Assembly: GCA_019694675.1 (NCBI GenBank)
Contig: JAIBBK010000028.1
Coordinates: 1-64,000 of the forward strand
Origin: Ignavibacteria bacterium
GTDB lineage: Bacteria; Bacteroidota; Ignavibacteria; Tepidaquicellales; Tepidaquicellaceae
DNA: 64,000 bases
Direction: 5' to 3'
Shown here: positions 53,001-62,376 of the stretch, one piece after another
Position numbering within the stretch: position 1 is the stretch's first letter
How the letters are laid out: every line of letters starts with the position of its first letter
Program-made: the position numbers and the translations under genes
The notes under the pieces: model-generated
The model's input: only the letters and a program-made list of their open reading frames with translations
What the model was told of the DNA's origin: nothing
The model's database searches: none

Positions 53001-53301
53001 TTTCGAACTCTCTGAAGTTGTGAGCATCGGCATTCCGGATAAGTACGATCTTTCGCAGAACTATCCGAATCCGTTCAACCCTGTTACAACGATCAACTAT
53101 GACTTGCCGAATGACGGAATAGTTACCATCAAAGTGTATGACATCATTGGACGAGAAGTGAAGACTCTTGTGAATGAGATGAAGACGGCGGGATATTATA
53201 AGGTGCAATTCAACGCTGCGGATCTTGCGAGCGGAGCATACTTTTATCAAATGCAAGCAGGTGAGTTTGTTGCTGTAAAGAAGTTTGTTGTGCTGAAGTG
53301 A
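50005..53301 (+). CDS. Secreted protein: YCF48-like repeats, FG-GAP propeller and type IX sorting tail
   Basis: About 1098 residues. ATG 50005 is chosen because GGAGG lies 9 nt upstream and it opens the signal peptide (MKLLNICFISLLMMIIISS). The N-terminal third has ~six BNR/YCF48-like repeats (TGWVVGVYGTFWKTTNGGESW pattern) forming one propeller. Next are about seven FG-GAP repeats (AGDVNGDGFDDVIIGAPSYD pattern) with calcium-loop residues. After an Ig-like segment (~755-820) and a small unmatched domain come PVELTAFNSNIIGKDITLTW and the sorting tail ending FVVLK. The C-terminal ~190 residues are nearly identical to those of the gene at 46712. Likely surface-exposed via type IX secretion. Confidence 0.85.
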   Translation: MKLLNICFISLLMMIIISSDARPQWVFTADVQGIPRVFSVNESTGYAVCWPHGIYKTSNGGDNWIHQTGMTSPHAISCYFISPDTGWVVGVYGTFWKTTNGGESWLDRTVDGTFRYAIYFATPETGWAVGIPGIITKTTDGGDTWFEQTNPATWYLNDVEFTDALTGWVVGHVPFQTVILKTTNGGNNWVEQFAGRNASAQSVCFIDASTGWIAGVWNLYLKTTDGGNTWNSRTLGNNNMGIHFLNASTGWMVGDDGAVLSTKDGGNSWNREVISDYGLQSVHFSTDGYGLVGAYTNPSNYFTGKIYKFSPALPILPNQVFTGEFESDRFGTPANPAGDVNGDGFDDVIIGAPSYDHSGTFGRSYIFNGSSSPDNIADVILPLKGVNGLEFPWIRSVCRAGDVNGDGFSDVIVQSRSNSGVSEFGAEIYHGSSNMNNVPDLTINGFDQYGVFGVSVADAGDVNGDGFSDVIVGDPGDLEDIVYQLFGKAFIFFGGPGMDNVPDITMYGEHWRSNFGFSVSPAGDFNGDGFDDVIVGSPFWGESGSYDVGKTYVFYGGRNMDNIPDVTMTGYVPNNFFGYAASTAGDVNNDGYSDVIVGSSELGDKAYMFFGGANPDNTPDLIFDEAPQNDSYDMVFMNDDFDGDGYSDVIVGTPHFNNNTGKAYIYRGGENMDIFADFTMTGEEAGSKFGSWVSTAGDVNDDGYSDIIVSAPWYQNRKGRAYLFFGFGEAERTLSALSITPENIVKQIGEQAEVTGSINNKLGQPMNNVRINFFVRGANRAYGSGMSNGSGNVIYQYSADYPGFDTIIAVSGKFRDTSIVFWEPGNSCIAGPIHVPVNSISLYYTETSLNAFYDLSNFDNTNARIISGNENDSVYVDAGSNHGHFVLYLATPDSIICSKHVYVDSPYPVELTAFNSNIIGKDITLTWSTSAELNNSGFEIQRAIENGNLKIENWSKIGFVSGSGTTNEPKEYSYTDRNLETGKYKYRLKQLDFNGNFEYFELSEVVSIGIPDKYDLSQNYPNPFNPVTTINYDLPNDGIVTIKVYDIIGREVKTLVNEMKTAGYYKVQFNAADLASGAYFYQMQAGEFVAVKKFVVLK

Positions 53302-53363
53302 TGCTCTGCCGGTGAACCGTTGGCTTGAATTGCCGGATGCGCTGAATATTGGTTTTGCTGTGT

Positions 53364-53402
53364 AAAAAAAAAAAGGCCGGGGGAATATATATTCCCCCGG
53401 CC
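53364..53402 (-). terminator. Strong rho-independent terminator, minus strand
   Basis: A perfect 28-nt palindrome (GGCCGGGGGAATAT at 53375-53388 with its complement at 53389-53402) is flanked on the left by 11 A residues (53364-53374), a T-run for the minus strand. It ends the 2783-residue gene, whose stop is 22 bp away. The GC-rich palindrome can also stall plus-strand transcription coming from the convergent gene. Confidence 0.9.
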
Positions 53403-53424
53403 CGGCTATAACAGTACCCGCCGC

Positions 53425-56400
53425 TTACGGCTTGCTCACCGTAACAACTGCAAATGCGTTGTTGTCCGCATAGAGCAGATCGGTTCCGTCCACTACTCCG
53501 TCACAGTTCAGGTCAGTATCAGTATACCCGAAGACGAAGTTCGCTGCATCGTTATCTATCATAGACAGATCCGAACCGTCTACAATGTCGTCCTGATTCA
53601 CATCGCCTGTGTATATGCACGCCTTGCCCATTACCAGTACCATGTTGTTTCCGAATGCCTTATTGACTCCCGTCGTGAAGTCATAGGTCATTGTTCCCAT
53701 AGTGAACGACTGTCCGGTAGCGCTCCATGTTTCCATGGAATTTCTGTGCTTCACCACGATGTAGTAGTTCGTGCCGTTCACTACACCCGGGAAGTTAAGT
53801 GTTGCCGCTCCCGAAGTATCCATAATTGCAGTGTCTGATGAAACAACAGGATACGGAGCAATCGTGCTTCTCATCTCAACAAGCAGTGTGTCAGCGCATT
53901 GGCTTGCTTCAAGGCAAACCGTGAGATTCAGCACTCCGGCAATGATCGGCATGCCCGTACATACTCCGCTGATCGGCTGGAATCCCTTTATTGCAGGGCT
54001 TCCGTCCGTGCCGTCAACAAGCCACGTGGTGTAATTGACCGCGCCGTTGATCTTGGGAGATATGGTGTCGTATGAAGCAGAACCGAACCAGTTGCATGTT
54101 GCCTGCATCGTTCCGGCGCCTTCGTTCGTAATGTTCCACTTGGTACTTCCGGTGATCGAATTGTCGCTGACGGTCACCGTCGCGTTGCCGAAGTCATAAG
54201 CGCTTCTTGCCGAAAGGCCGATGTAATTGCCGCTGAATGTGTTGTTGTGAATATTGGCGACTGCGCCCGTTGCATCATCCCAGAACCTGATGCCCGCTCC
54301 CCATGTGGATACAGTTGTGTCGGGATTGTCAATGTTCATGAATTCATTCTGGTAGATCTCGAGATTGCTCAGGTTAGCAACAAGTATTGCGTAGTACGCG
54401 ATGTTGTTGAATACGTTGTTGTAAACCTTTCCGTTTATGTTGCTCAGGTTGAATCCGGTCATTTGTCCGTTCAGGAATACGTTGTCGCGGATCTCGGAAT
54501 ATGATCCCGAAGTTCCGTTGTAATCACCGAACAGCGCAAAGCCTTCATCCGCGCCCGAACTGAATGTGCATTTGTTGTCAATTACGTTCGTGCTGTCAGC
54601 ATTCGGGAAGTAAACACCGATGCAGTTGTTGAAGAAGTTCTTCTCGATCAGCACATCGGTTCCGACAACTCCGGTCATAGAATAATCAAACGCTCCTCCT
54701 GAATTACCAATCTCAAAGCCCTTGATGTCAACCGGCTCGGTTGTTGTCACATTGATCATTATGCCGGATGTTGTCGCCAGCTTTGCTTCAGGACTCCTTG
54801 AACCGGTGTTCGGGCTGATTGAAGAATTAAGTCCGAGCAGCTGCAGCCCTTTGTTGATGTTCAGCGCGCTTGCATATGTGCCCGAGTTTACATTCACGGT
54901 GAAGCCGGATCCTGCCGCGTCAATTCCTCTCTGAACCGATGGCGTCGTTGTTGCCGGAGTTACGAAGCTCTGTGCCGTCACGTACATGTTGTTTGCTTTC
55001 ACGGTCACTACTCCGAGGCCGCCGTCGTCTATCTTGTGCTGAATGTGATTCTCAAGCTCGAACAGAGTGCCGAGGATCATTGCCGTCGGGAACTGAACGC
55101 CCGCTCCTGCATCGAATTGATTGTCGGTCGCAGTTACGTTTGCAGTCACTTTGGCCTTCGTCGAAACATAAGTTCCGGTCCAGACTGGATCTCCGGCCGT
55201 GCTCAGTGTTTCATTGTTCAGACTGATGAACTTCTTCGTGTTTGTATTGAATATGTTGCCGTTGCCCGGTGTGCCTATTACGACTGTTCCGATCGAAGAT
55301 GTATTGTCGGAATTGGCAAGCTCGACAGATATGCCGTTCTCTCCCGGAGCAATGCTTCCGAAGAAGGTGTTATTGGTTATCACCGCACCGCTTACAAAAG
55401 CAGGCTGTGCAGGAAGCGTCCTCTGCTTGGTGTCTATCCTTATCGAACGGAAGTTCACCGCGGACGGCTCGGGTATGAAGGTGTTGTTGTCAATTGTGAT
55501 GTTGTTTGACCTTCCCGAGAATATTCCGAAGTTCACATAGTCCTGGAACGAGTTGCCCGAAATATTCAGGCTCGCCGCAGGAAGTGAAATGTTCTTCAGC
55601 TCAAGCATCGCAAAGTCTGATCCGCCGCCGTATGCATTGGCAGGTTCGCAGACGTTGTTTGTGAAGTTGTGAGCCCCTGCTCCGAGATAGTTGATCTCGT
55701 TCGTTCCCTTTGTGTTGTTTCCGGAAATGTTCACCGATCCGCCCTGAATATCTCCCGCCTGATAAGCGTAGTATGCATCAATGTCGCTGTTGGTCCAGTT
55801 TCCGTAACAGTTGAGCGTCCTTACGCCGCGGCCTATCGGAGAATTTCCGGTGTGCTTTATTTCGTTGCTGTCAAGCGTTACCGCGTCATATTGAACTCCG
55901 CCGGATGAGCCTAACTGCAGTCCGAAGCTTGCAAAGATCGGATAAGCAATGTTCGCAGTTCCGTACAAACAGCTGTTCTTCACGGTAAGATTGTTGAATG
56001 TGCCTGATGTTGCCGCACGGATTCCTGTATTCACCGTCTGCTGATCAAATCTGACTTCAATGTTGTCGATCGTTACATTCGGAACGGTAACCGAGATCGT
56101 CTGAGCAGATACTCCGATGATCGCCGGCTTGCCGTTCGGGCTTCCGCCGTTTCCTTTGAGAGTGATCTGTTTGTTGATGACAACGCTCTCAGTGTACTCC
56201 GCCGAATCTACATCTATAACATGGCCGTTGAGAGTCTGGGGATCGTCAATCGCCGCCTGGATCGAACAGAACAGTTCATTTGTATTCAGGTTCTTGACAA
56301 TTCCGCTTCCCGTGCTTGCTCCGACGTCTCTTGTATTCAGCGTGTTCGAAAGTGTGTTTCCGCTTACGGTGACAGCACAAGTAATCGGTGAGTTTCCTCT

Positions 56401-59400
56401 TCCGAAGTAGGTATCGGCAAGGTTGTTCTGGTCACCGTCACCGGGATACGGCAGATGACCTGCCTGACGCTGTATGCCTACATCGCATCCGGTTACAGTG
56501 TTGCCAGTTACCGTGTGATTCGTTCCTTCCACAACTATTCCGAAACCGTCGCTCGTGCTCGGCTGTGCGTATCCGCTTACGGTGTTGTTCTGTATCACTG
56601 CTCCGTTCGGTACGTCAACATTTCCCGGAAGTACTCCTCTTCTGAACGCTGCGATTCCGGCTATGTCACGGTTGTCAACTATTGCCACTGTCCTCGATAC
56701 GTTGTTGTTCTCGATCACTACCCTGCCTGCTCCCGTTGCAAGTCCGGAGCCGTTCGGGTTCTTTATCTCTATTCCGAACCTTCCGTTGTTTACAAGCGTG
56801 TTGCCGCTTACGACATTCTCTCCGGGACCCTGAAGTCCAACAATGCCTATGCCGTTGTCTCCGTTGTCATGAACGTAGTTGTTCGATACGGTTACACCGG
56901 ATGCTGTTCCGTCCTGAAGCTCTATACCGCAGCAGGTGTTGTTGAATACCTCGCAGTTGGTTATTGAGATGTTCTCCTTCAGGCCGTTCCAGATAACTAT
57001 GCCTCTTGCTCCCGTAGGATGTCCCGAGGAAGTCACAGAGTCAAGCGTCACGCCGTTGACAGGGCCGTTCATGTAGAAGCCGCTGCCTCCCGGATTGTTC
57101 TGAATGATCACATTGTTCACCGTCAGGTTGTTGTTGCCGCCGATGCCGTAGATTCCCGCGTCGGTGTTGCCGCTCGAGCCAGTGAAGTTCTGAACAGTAA
57201 GGTTCTGTATCGTCACGTTCGTAATGCCGTTGTTGATGGCGATGCCCTTGCCTGTTCCCGCAAGGCCGGTGCCGTCAACGATCACCGTGCTCTTGTCTGT
57301 GCCCTGAAGTGTCAGTGATTTTGTAACCGTGACTCTTTCGTTGTATGTACCCGCGCTTGCTTCGATCACATCGCCCGGATTAGCGGCATCAATAGCCGGC
57401 TGAATGGCGATGTAGTTTGTGCTTTGCGTCAGGTTTACTACCGGTCCTGATCCTGTGCACGTGCCCGGTACAGGTTGGAAACCCGGCATTGCGGGATCAT
57501 TGTCGGTTCCGTCCGTGCCGTAAGGCAGGAAGTTCAGCAGGCTGGAATGCAGAGCTACAACTGCTGAAGGTACGGACGTACCATACCAGTTACAACTGAC
57601 GGTGATTGCATTTGACGTCTTGTTGAGTATGGCTTTGTTGGAGTATCCGTTTCCGAAGTGGTTCTCCGCTGAAGTTACTCCTGTAGGGGAATTGTTAGTC
57701 TTGTTGAATTCGCCAAAGCGAAGTCCGTTAACTGGCCCGCTCACATAATTGTTGCTGAATGTCACTCCGGTCAATGTCGCAGGGTCCGTGTTATAAGATG
57801 GCGAATCGTCTCTCGCCTTTATGGTCACAGCCGCGGGATTGTTGGGATCTGTTGCTGTCCCATTGAATCCGGAGTTAGTGATCGAACATCTGATGATCGA
57901 AATGTTCGAGTAGGAATCATATTTTAGATTGAGGTCTATTCCGTTATTGAATCCGTATGTTGCATCCGTTCCGCAACTGTCCAGTATCACATTCTCGATC
58001 AGCGCGTTCCGGAGCTTCTCAAAGTACATTCCTTTCTTGAGATTTCCCGTAAAGTCTGAATTTTTGATCGTGATCCCGTCATAGACATTCGCCGCGGGAG
58101 TGGTTGCGGCCACGAATATTCCGAAGCCGTTGTTCACTCCAACGCCGTTGTACTTGACTTCGCAACTGTCCATTGTCACCGCTGTTGCGGATTCAGCGGT
58201 GCCAGACCTCCAACCGCCGACTATGTTGTTGCTGAACCTGCACTTCGTCATCGCAAGGCCGGAAGTTCCGTTGCCTAAATTGATTCCGTACTGGCAGTTA
58301 AGCCTGCTTTCAACATAGTAAAGGTCAGTGTTTGATGAGGATGTTCTGATTCCGTAATTGTATTCCTGAACAGTGAGATGCCGGACATTCACATTCGCTG
58401 CCGTGATCGTCAGCCCGTCTCCCGTACAGCTTACAGCCGGCTTCAGGATGGTCGCGCCAATCCCGCTGCCAAGAAGTGTGATTGAGTTGCCGATCGTTAC
58501 GCTTTCGTTGAATGTTCCCGAATCCAGGTTCACAATGTCGCCTGGTGATGCCGAGGTCACTGCATTCTGTATCGAGGGAACAGAAGTGTCAGGCGTGTAG
58601 AAGCTGTTAACGGTCACGTAGCTGTTGTTTGCCTTCACAGATACAAAACCGAGACTGTTGAAATCTGTCCTGTGGTCGATCTTATCCTCTGCATCAAAGA
58701 GCTGAGGATTGCTCATTCCCGATCCTGTGAGGCCTGCAAACTGCACGCTCTGTGCGTTCACTGTTGCAGTCGGGTAAGAGCTTCCGTTCCCGGTAAGTCT
58801 GATGTACTTTGAATATGTTGCGGCAAAGTTCACCGGCGCTGCGCCTCCGAAGTTCACAAATGCATCTCCGCCTTCTATCAGCAATCCTGTACCGTTTCCG
58901 CTCACGTTGTTTGTAGTGTTGTTTATGCTCATCGTTACGGTTGCGCTGTTTGTGTTAAGCGCATTGTCTCTGACCCATATACCCGTGTCGCAGTCAGTCA
59001 TCGTCACTCCCGTCATAGCATACGAACTTGTGGTTGCGTTTGAAGAGTATCCGTCGTAATTGTTCGGGAACACTCCGATGTTGCAGTTGGAGATGCTTCC
59101 GCCTGTTACTGTTATCGTGGAAGTTGTGGGGCAGTTCCAGAGACAGTAACCGACTCTTGCGTCAGAGATGTTGTTATTGGAAACATTCGCCCCTACAGAT
59201 CCCTGGAATGAACTGAGCAGTATCCCGAAGTTGTTCGGCGCACCTGCCAGCGTTGTGAATTCATTGTCCGTAACATCAAAGCTTGTCGCATTTGTGTAGG
59301 CAAGGTTATGAAACAACCCCAGTCTGTAAGACTCGACTTCATTGTTACTGATCGAATGGCTGTTTCCGGGATCAGCGCTGTAGAAATTTCCTGTCTGCAC

Positions 59401-61776
59401 GCCCACTCTTACACGCGTCATCACATTCTCCGTGATGTCTGTGTAGCAGTTGTTGTATATGAGCACGCCGATTCCGAATGCATCGGGAATTATGTTGTCG
59501 AACTTGTTCTCGCTTACAGTGTTCCCTGATGTGGCCGCACCGCCGTTATAATAGTTATAAAGGTCGATCCCGGCATAGTTCAGATTCTTCACAATGTTGT
59601 TTGTGATCATCACGTCCGACAATCCGTCATAGGCTCCGATCGCTTCGGCCGCATCAATGTTGGCGCCGTTAATGTTCACTGAACTCGTAAGCGTTGTATT
59701 GTCACCGTCAAATGTAAGACCGTCAATATGAGACCCGCTTCCGCCCGGCCCGATGTAGAAGAAAGTGACGGCGGTAAGACTGTTTGGATCAGGATCAGAT
59801 GTTCCGGGCTGAATGATCGCCTCAGCAACCCTTGAACCGGTGTTCGGATTTATCCCGAAGTTTGTTCCTTTTATTATCAGTTGTTTGTCAAGGGTTATAT
59901 TCTCCCTGTAAACTCCCTGCGCAACACATACGGTATCCGCGGCAGGTGTTATGTCTATTGCGTTCTGAACTGATGCTTCAAAAGTCTCTGGAAGATAGAA
60001 GCTGTTGACCGTAATAAAACTGTTGTCTGCCTTTACCCTCACAAATCCCAGCGTGTCGTAATCCATCTTATGATCTATCTTATCCTCAACATTGAACAAC
60101 AGGGCATCACTCATTCCCGAACCGTAAGCGCTTCCAAACTGCACATTGGTTGCACTTATGTCTGAACCGGGATAACTGCTTCCGTTGGTTATCAGCCTTA
60201 TGTATTTTGTGTGTGAAGTGCTGAAATCCACAGGAGCAGATCCGTTGAATGCAACATTGGCATCGCTTCCCTCTATGAGAAGTCCTGTGCCCGATCCGTT
60301 GATCACGTTCGTTGTGTTGTTTATGTTCAGCGTAACGGATGCATTGTTGGAGTTCAGATTGTTGTCCCTGATCCAGATGGATGTATCGCAGTTTGTGACT
60401 GTCAGCCCGGTCATCGCATATGAACTTGTGGCGGCATCAGAACTGTAGCCGTCATAGTTGTTTGCAAATACTCCGATGTTGCAGTTTGTGACATTTCCTC
60501 CGGTTATAGTTATCGTGTTCGTGGTCGGACAGTTCCACAGATTGTAACCAATCCTTGCATCGGAAATATTGTTGTCGGTTATGTTCGCGCCCACAGAGCT
60601 CTGAATTGATGACACAAGTATTCCGACATTGTTCGGCGCACCTGTCAGAGTTGTGAATTCATTGTTCGTGATCGTGTAGGCCGTAGCATTTGTATAGGCA
60701 AGATTGTGGAATATCCCGAGCCGGTATGATTCGATCTCGTTGTTGTCTATGCTGTGGTTTGTTCCCAGATCAGCATTGTAGAAATTGCCGGTCTGCACGC
60801 CGATCCTTACTCTTGTCATCACATTGTTTGTGACGCTTGTGTAGCAGTTGTTGTATATCAGTACACCGATTCCGTAAAGGTTTGGTATGATATTGTCAAA
60901 TAAATTCTGCGTAACAAGATTGTCATATGTTGAAGCGCCGCCGTTTGTGTAGTTGTAGAAGTCTATTCCGGCGTAGTTCAGATTCTTGACAATGTTATTT
61001 CTTACAATTGTATTTGACAGCCCGTCATACGCTCCTATAGCTTCGGCTGCATCTATGTTTGCGCCGTTGATGTTTACGGAGCTTGAAAGCAATGTGTTGT
61101 CGCCGTCAAACGTGAATCCGTCTATGACCGATCCGCTTCCGCCCGGCTGAATGTAAAAGAATGTGACTGCTGTCGGACTGTTGGGATCCGGGTCTGAAGT
61201 CCCCGGCTGAATAATGGTCTCAGGATTCCTTACGCTTGTGTTCGGATTGATTCCGTAGTTAGCTCCCCTTATGGAAAGGAACTTGTTCAGCGTAATGTTT
61301 TCCCTGTAAATGCCGGCCGCAACGGAGATCACGTCGCCGTTGCTTGCAGCGTTGATCGCTGCCTGTATTGTGGGATAGTCACCGGGAACATTTATGATGA
61401 TCTCCTGCGCATTCGGTTCACGCACTTTCTCGTTGTGCATTCCCGCAACAGGCGTTCTTTCATTCCCGCTTCGCAGAGTCTTCTCAACGGGTTTCACATC
61501 ATTGCCGGGCAATTGATTCCCGTACGGACCGGCAACTGAGATTTTTCCCGTGTTTTCGCTCCTTCTGTTATTCTCGGAGCCGCGGCCTTTTACGGTTCGG
61601 GTCTTTGAGTCCTTTTGTGACTCGACACGAAGAACTTTGTCTGCCGCCTGCTGACGGTCAGACTCCTGTGAAATTGAGACAGAAGTGATTGTAAAGATGA
61701 TGAGCAAAGTCAATGCCGGCTTGCTCAGAATGGAAAATAGATCAATGCAACTAACTCTTGTAAAGTTGGTTTTCAT
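53425..61776 (-). CDS. Giant secreted parallel beta-helix protein (2783 residues) with dockerin tail
   Basis: A signal peptide is followed by a basic, disordered linker (~45-120). The rest is mostly right-handed parallel beta-helix (PbH1/NosD-like) with Asn ladders (NNxIxN, GIGVLIYNNC). Residues ~155-620 and ~621-1087 are a tandem duplication, ~466 codons each. A ~70-residue motif (EDKIDHxxDxxxLGFVxVKA, SFYxPxT, SVQNAI, GxYxENIT) introduces further helices around residues 595, 1060 and 2210, dividing the protein into modules. The end is the shared tail: KHRNSMETWSATG, AFGNNM, GDVNQDDIVDGSD, DLNCDGVVDGTD, FVxVSKP-type finish. Such proteins act as adhesins or polysaccharide lyases; no lyase catalytic residues were found, so adhesion is favoured. 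Confidence 0.82.
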   Translation of the reverse strand: MKTNFTRVSCIDLFSILSKPALTLLIIFTITSVSISQESDRQQAADKVLRVESQKDSKTRTVKGRGSENNRRSENTGKISVAGPYGNQLPGNDVKPVEKTLRSGNERTPVAGMHNEKVREPNAQEIIINVPGDYPTIQAAINAASNGDVISVAAGIYRENITLNKFLSIRGANYGINPNTSVRNPETIIQPGTSDPDPNSPTAVTFFYIQPGGSGSVIDGFTFDGDNTLLSSSVNINGANIDAAEAIGAYDGLSNTIVRNNIVKNLNYAGIDFYNYTNGGASTYDNLVTQNLFDNIIPNLYGIGVLIYNNCYTSVTNNVMTRVRIGVQTGNFYNADLGTNHSIDNNEIESYRLGIFHNLAYTNATAYTITNNEFTTLTGAPNNVGILVSSIQSSVGANITDNNISDARIGYNLWNCPTTNTITITGGNVTNCNIGVFANNYDGYSSDAATSSYAMTGLTVTNCDTSIWIRDNNLNSNNASVTLNINNTTNVINGSGTGLLIEGSDANVAFNGSAPVDFSTSHTKYIRLITNGSSYPGSDISATNVQFGSAYGSGMSDALLFNVEDKIDHKMDYDTLGFVRVKADNSFITVNSFYLPETFEASVQNAIDITPAADTVCVAQGVYRENITLDKQLIIKGTNFGINPNTGSRVAEAIIQPGTSDPDPNSLTAVTFFYIGPGGSGSHIDGLTFDGDNTTLTSSVNINGANIDAAEAIGAYDGLSDVMITNNIVKNLNYAGIDLYNYYNGGAATSGNTVSENKFDNIIPDAFGIGVLIYNNCYTDITENVMTRVRVGVQTGNFYSADPGNSHSISNNEVESYRLGLFHNLAYTNATSFDVTDNEFTTLAGAPNNFGILLSSFQGSVGANVSNNNISDARVGYCLWNCPTTSTITVTGGSISNCNIGVFPNNYDGYSSNATTSSYAMTGVTMTDCDTGIWVRDNALNTNSATVTMSINNTTNNVSGNGTGLLIEGGDAFVNFGGAAPVNFAATYSKYIRLTGNGSSYPTATVNAQSVQFAGLTGSGMSNPQLFDAEDKIDHRTDFNSLGFVSVKANNSYVTVNSFYTPDTSVPSIQNAVTSASPGDIVNLDSGTFNESVTIGNSITLLGSGIGATILKPAVSCTGDGLTITAANVNVRHLTVQEYNYGIRTSSSNTDLYYVESRLNCQYGINLGNGTSGLAMTKCRFSNNIVGGWRSGTAESATAVTMDSCEVKYNGVGVNNGFGIFVAATTPAANVYDGITIKNSDFTGNLKKGMYFEKLRNALIENVILDSCGTDATYGFNNGIDLNLKYDSYSNISIIRCSITNSGFNGTATDPNNPAAVTIKARDDSPSYNTDPATLTGVTFSNNYVSGPVNGLRFGEFNKTNNSPTGVTSAENHFGNGYSNKAILNKTSNAITVSCNWYGTSVPSAVVALHSSLLNFLPYGTDGTDNDPAMPGFQPVPGTCTGSGPVVNLTQSTNYIAIQPAIDAANPGDVIEASAGTYNERVTVTKSLTLQGTDKSTVIVDGTGLAGTGKGIAINNGITNVTIQNLTVQNFTGSSGNTDAGIYGIGGNNNLTVNNVIIQNNPGGSGFYMNGPVNGVTLDSVTSSGHPTGARGIVIWNGLKENISITNCEVFNNTCCGIELQDGTASGVTVSNNYVHDNGDNGIGIVGLQGPGENVVSGNTLVNNGRFGIEIKNPNGSGLATGAGRVVIENNNVSRTVAIVDNRDIAGIAAFRRGVLPGNVDVPNGAVIQNNTVSGYAQPSTSDGFGIVVEGTNHTVTGNTVTGCDVGIQRQAGHLPYPGDGDQNNLADTYFGRGNSPITCAVTVSGNTLSNTLNTRDVGASTGSGIVKNLNTNELFCSIQAAIDDPQTLNGHVIDVDSAEYTESVVINKQITLKGNGGSPNGKPAIIGVSAQTISVTVPNVTIDNIEVRFDQQTVNTGIRAATSGTFNNLTVKNSCLYGTANIAYPIFASFGLQLGSSGGVQYDAVTLDSNEIKHTGNSPIGRGVRTLNCYGNWTNSDIDAYYAYQAGDIQGGSVNISGNNTKGTNEINYLGAGAHNFTNNVCEPANAYGGGSDFAMLELKNISLPAASLNISGNSFQDYVNFGIFSGRSNNITIDNNTFIPEPSAVNFRSIRIDTKQRTLPAQPAFVSGAVITNNTFFGSIAPGENGISVELANSDNTSSIGTVVIGTPGNGNIFNTNTKKFISLNNETLSTAGDPVWTGTYVSTKAKVTANVTATDNQFDAGAGVQFPTAMILGTLFELENHIQHKIDDGGLGVVTVKANNMYVTAQSFVTPATTTPSVQRGIDAAGSGFTVNVNSGTYASALNINKGLQLLGLNSSISPNTGSRSPEAKLATTSGIMINVTTTEPVDIKGFEIGNSGGAFDYSMTGVVGTDVLIEKNFFNNCIGVYFPNADSTNVIDNKCTFSSGADEGFALFGDYNGTSGSYSEIRDNVFLNGQMTGFNLSNINGKVYNNVFNNIAYYAILVANLSNLEIYQNEFMNIDNPDTTVSTWGAGIRFWDDATGAVANIHNNTFSGNYIGLSARSAYDFGNATVTVSDNSITGSTKWNITNEGAGTMQATCNWFGSASYDTISPKINGAVNYTTWLVDGTDGSPAIKGFQPISGVCTGMPIIAGVLNLTVCLEASQCADTLLVEMRSTIAPYPVVSSDTAIMDTSGAATLNFPGVVNGTNYYIVVKHRNSMETWSATGQSFTMGTMTYDFTTGVNKAFGNNMVLVMGKACIYTGDVNQDDIVDGSDLSMIDNDAANFVFGYTDTDLNCDGVVDGTDLLYADNNAFAVVTVSKP
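58516..61312 (-). repeat. Tandem ~1.4-kb internal duplication within the beta-helix gene
   Basis: The two units, about 59915-61312 and 58516-59914, encode matching 466-residue blocks starting at YRENITLNK / YRENITLDK. Landmarks such as GINPNT, PGTSDPDPNS, VLIYNNCYT and DGYSS occur in both at the same spacing (~1398 bp). Protein identity is high; DNA has many silent changes, so the duplication is not very recent. Confidence 0.85.
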
Positions 61777-62376
61777 GTTGGCGCTATTAAGATTGATAAA
61801 GAGTAATTTGTATTGTAGGAAGACGGCGAGGCTATGCCCTGTAATTATTATCTATGCTGTTGATCTTCCCGATTTGCTTCGTTCCGTAACTCAGGATACT
61901 TCTGAAGGTAATTACCTCCTTTCGTATTATTCTAAATCGTAATGCAGTGCGTCTGCCCAATTTACCGGTAAGGGCAAATCACGCCTGATGGTTATATCAA
62001 GGACAAGTCTTCTCCGTTTCCGGGTAGATTAAAATAATGGCTATGCTAATGCAGTCTTCTTTCATTTGTTTTGTCCTTCACAAAATCATACAACTCAACA
62101 ACATTCAATGCCTGTCTAAAATGAGATAACTAATTAAAGACTTTGAACTGCCGCTGACTTTAGACAAACCTAAAGCATTGTATTCTTAATAGCAATTCAT
62201 TTTCTGCCTGAAGGAAACCGAATGCCCCTGCCGGCAGTGATGATCAACTGACTGACCTGTAAATTTAAACTCGATCTTAAAAAGCCTGACAATCTGATTT
62301 GCCCTCTTCAAGAATGCGGCAAGCGCGACCTGTAGCTATTTATCCTGCTTCAGAACTTTTCGGTCAGCTCTTGTTA
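61777..62376. other. 600-bp intergenic region
   Basis: Upstream of the beta-helix gene and downstream of the S41 protease gene (both minus strand). It should carry the promoter of the former. Frames present (for example one across 61685-61942 on the plus strand) overlap the signal-peptide region and are shadows. No RNA gene or T-run terminator recognised. Confidence 0.4.
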
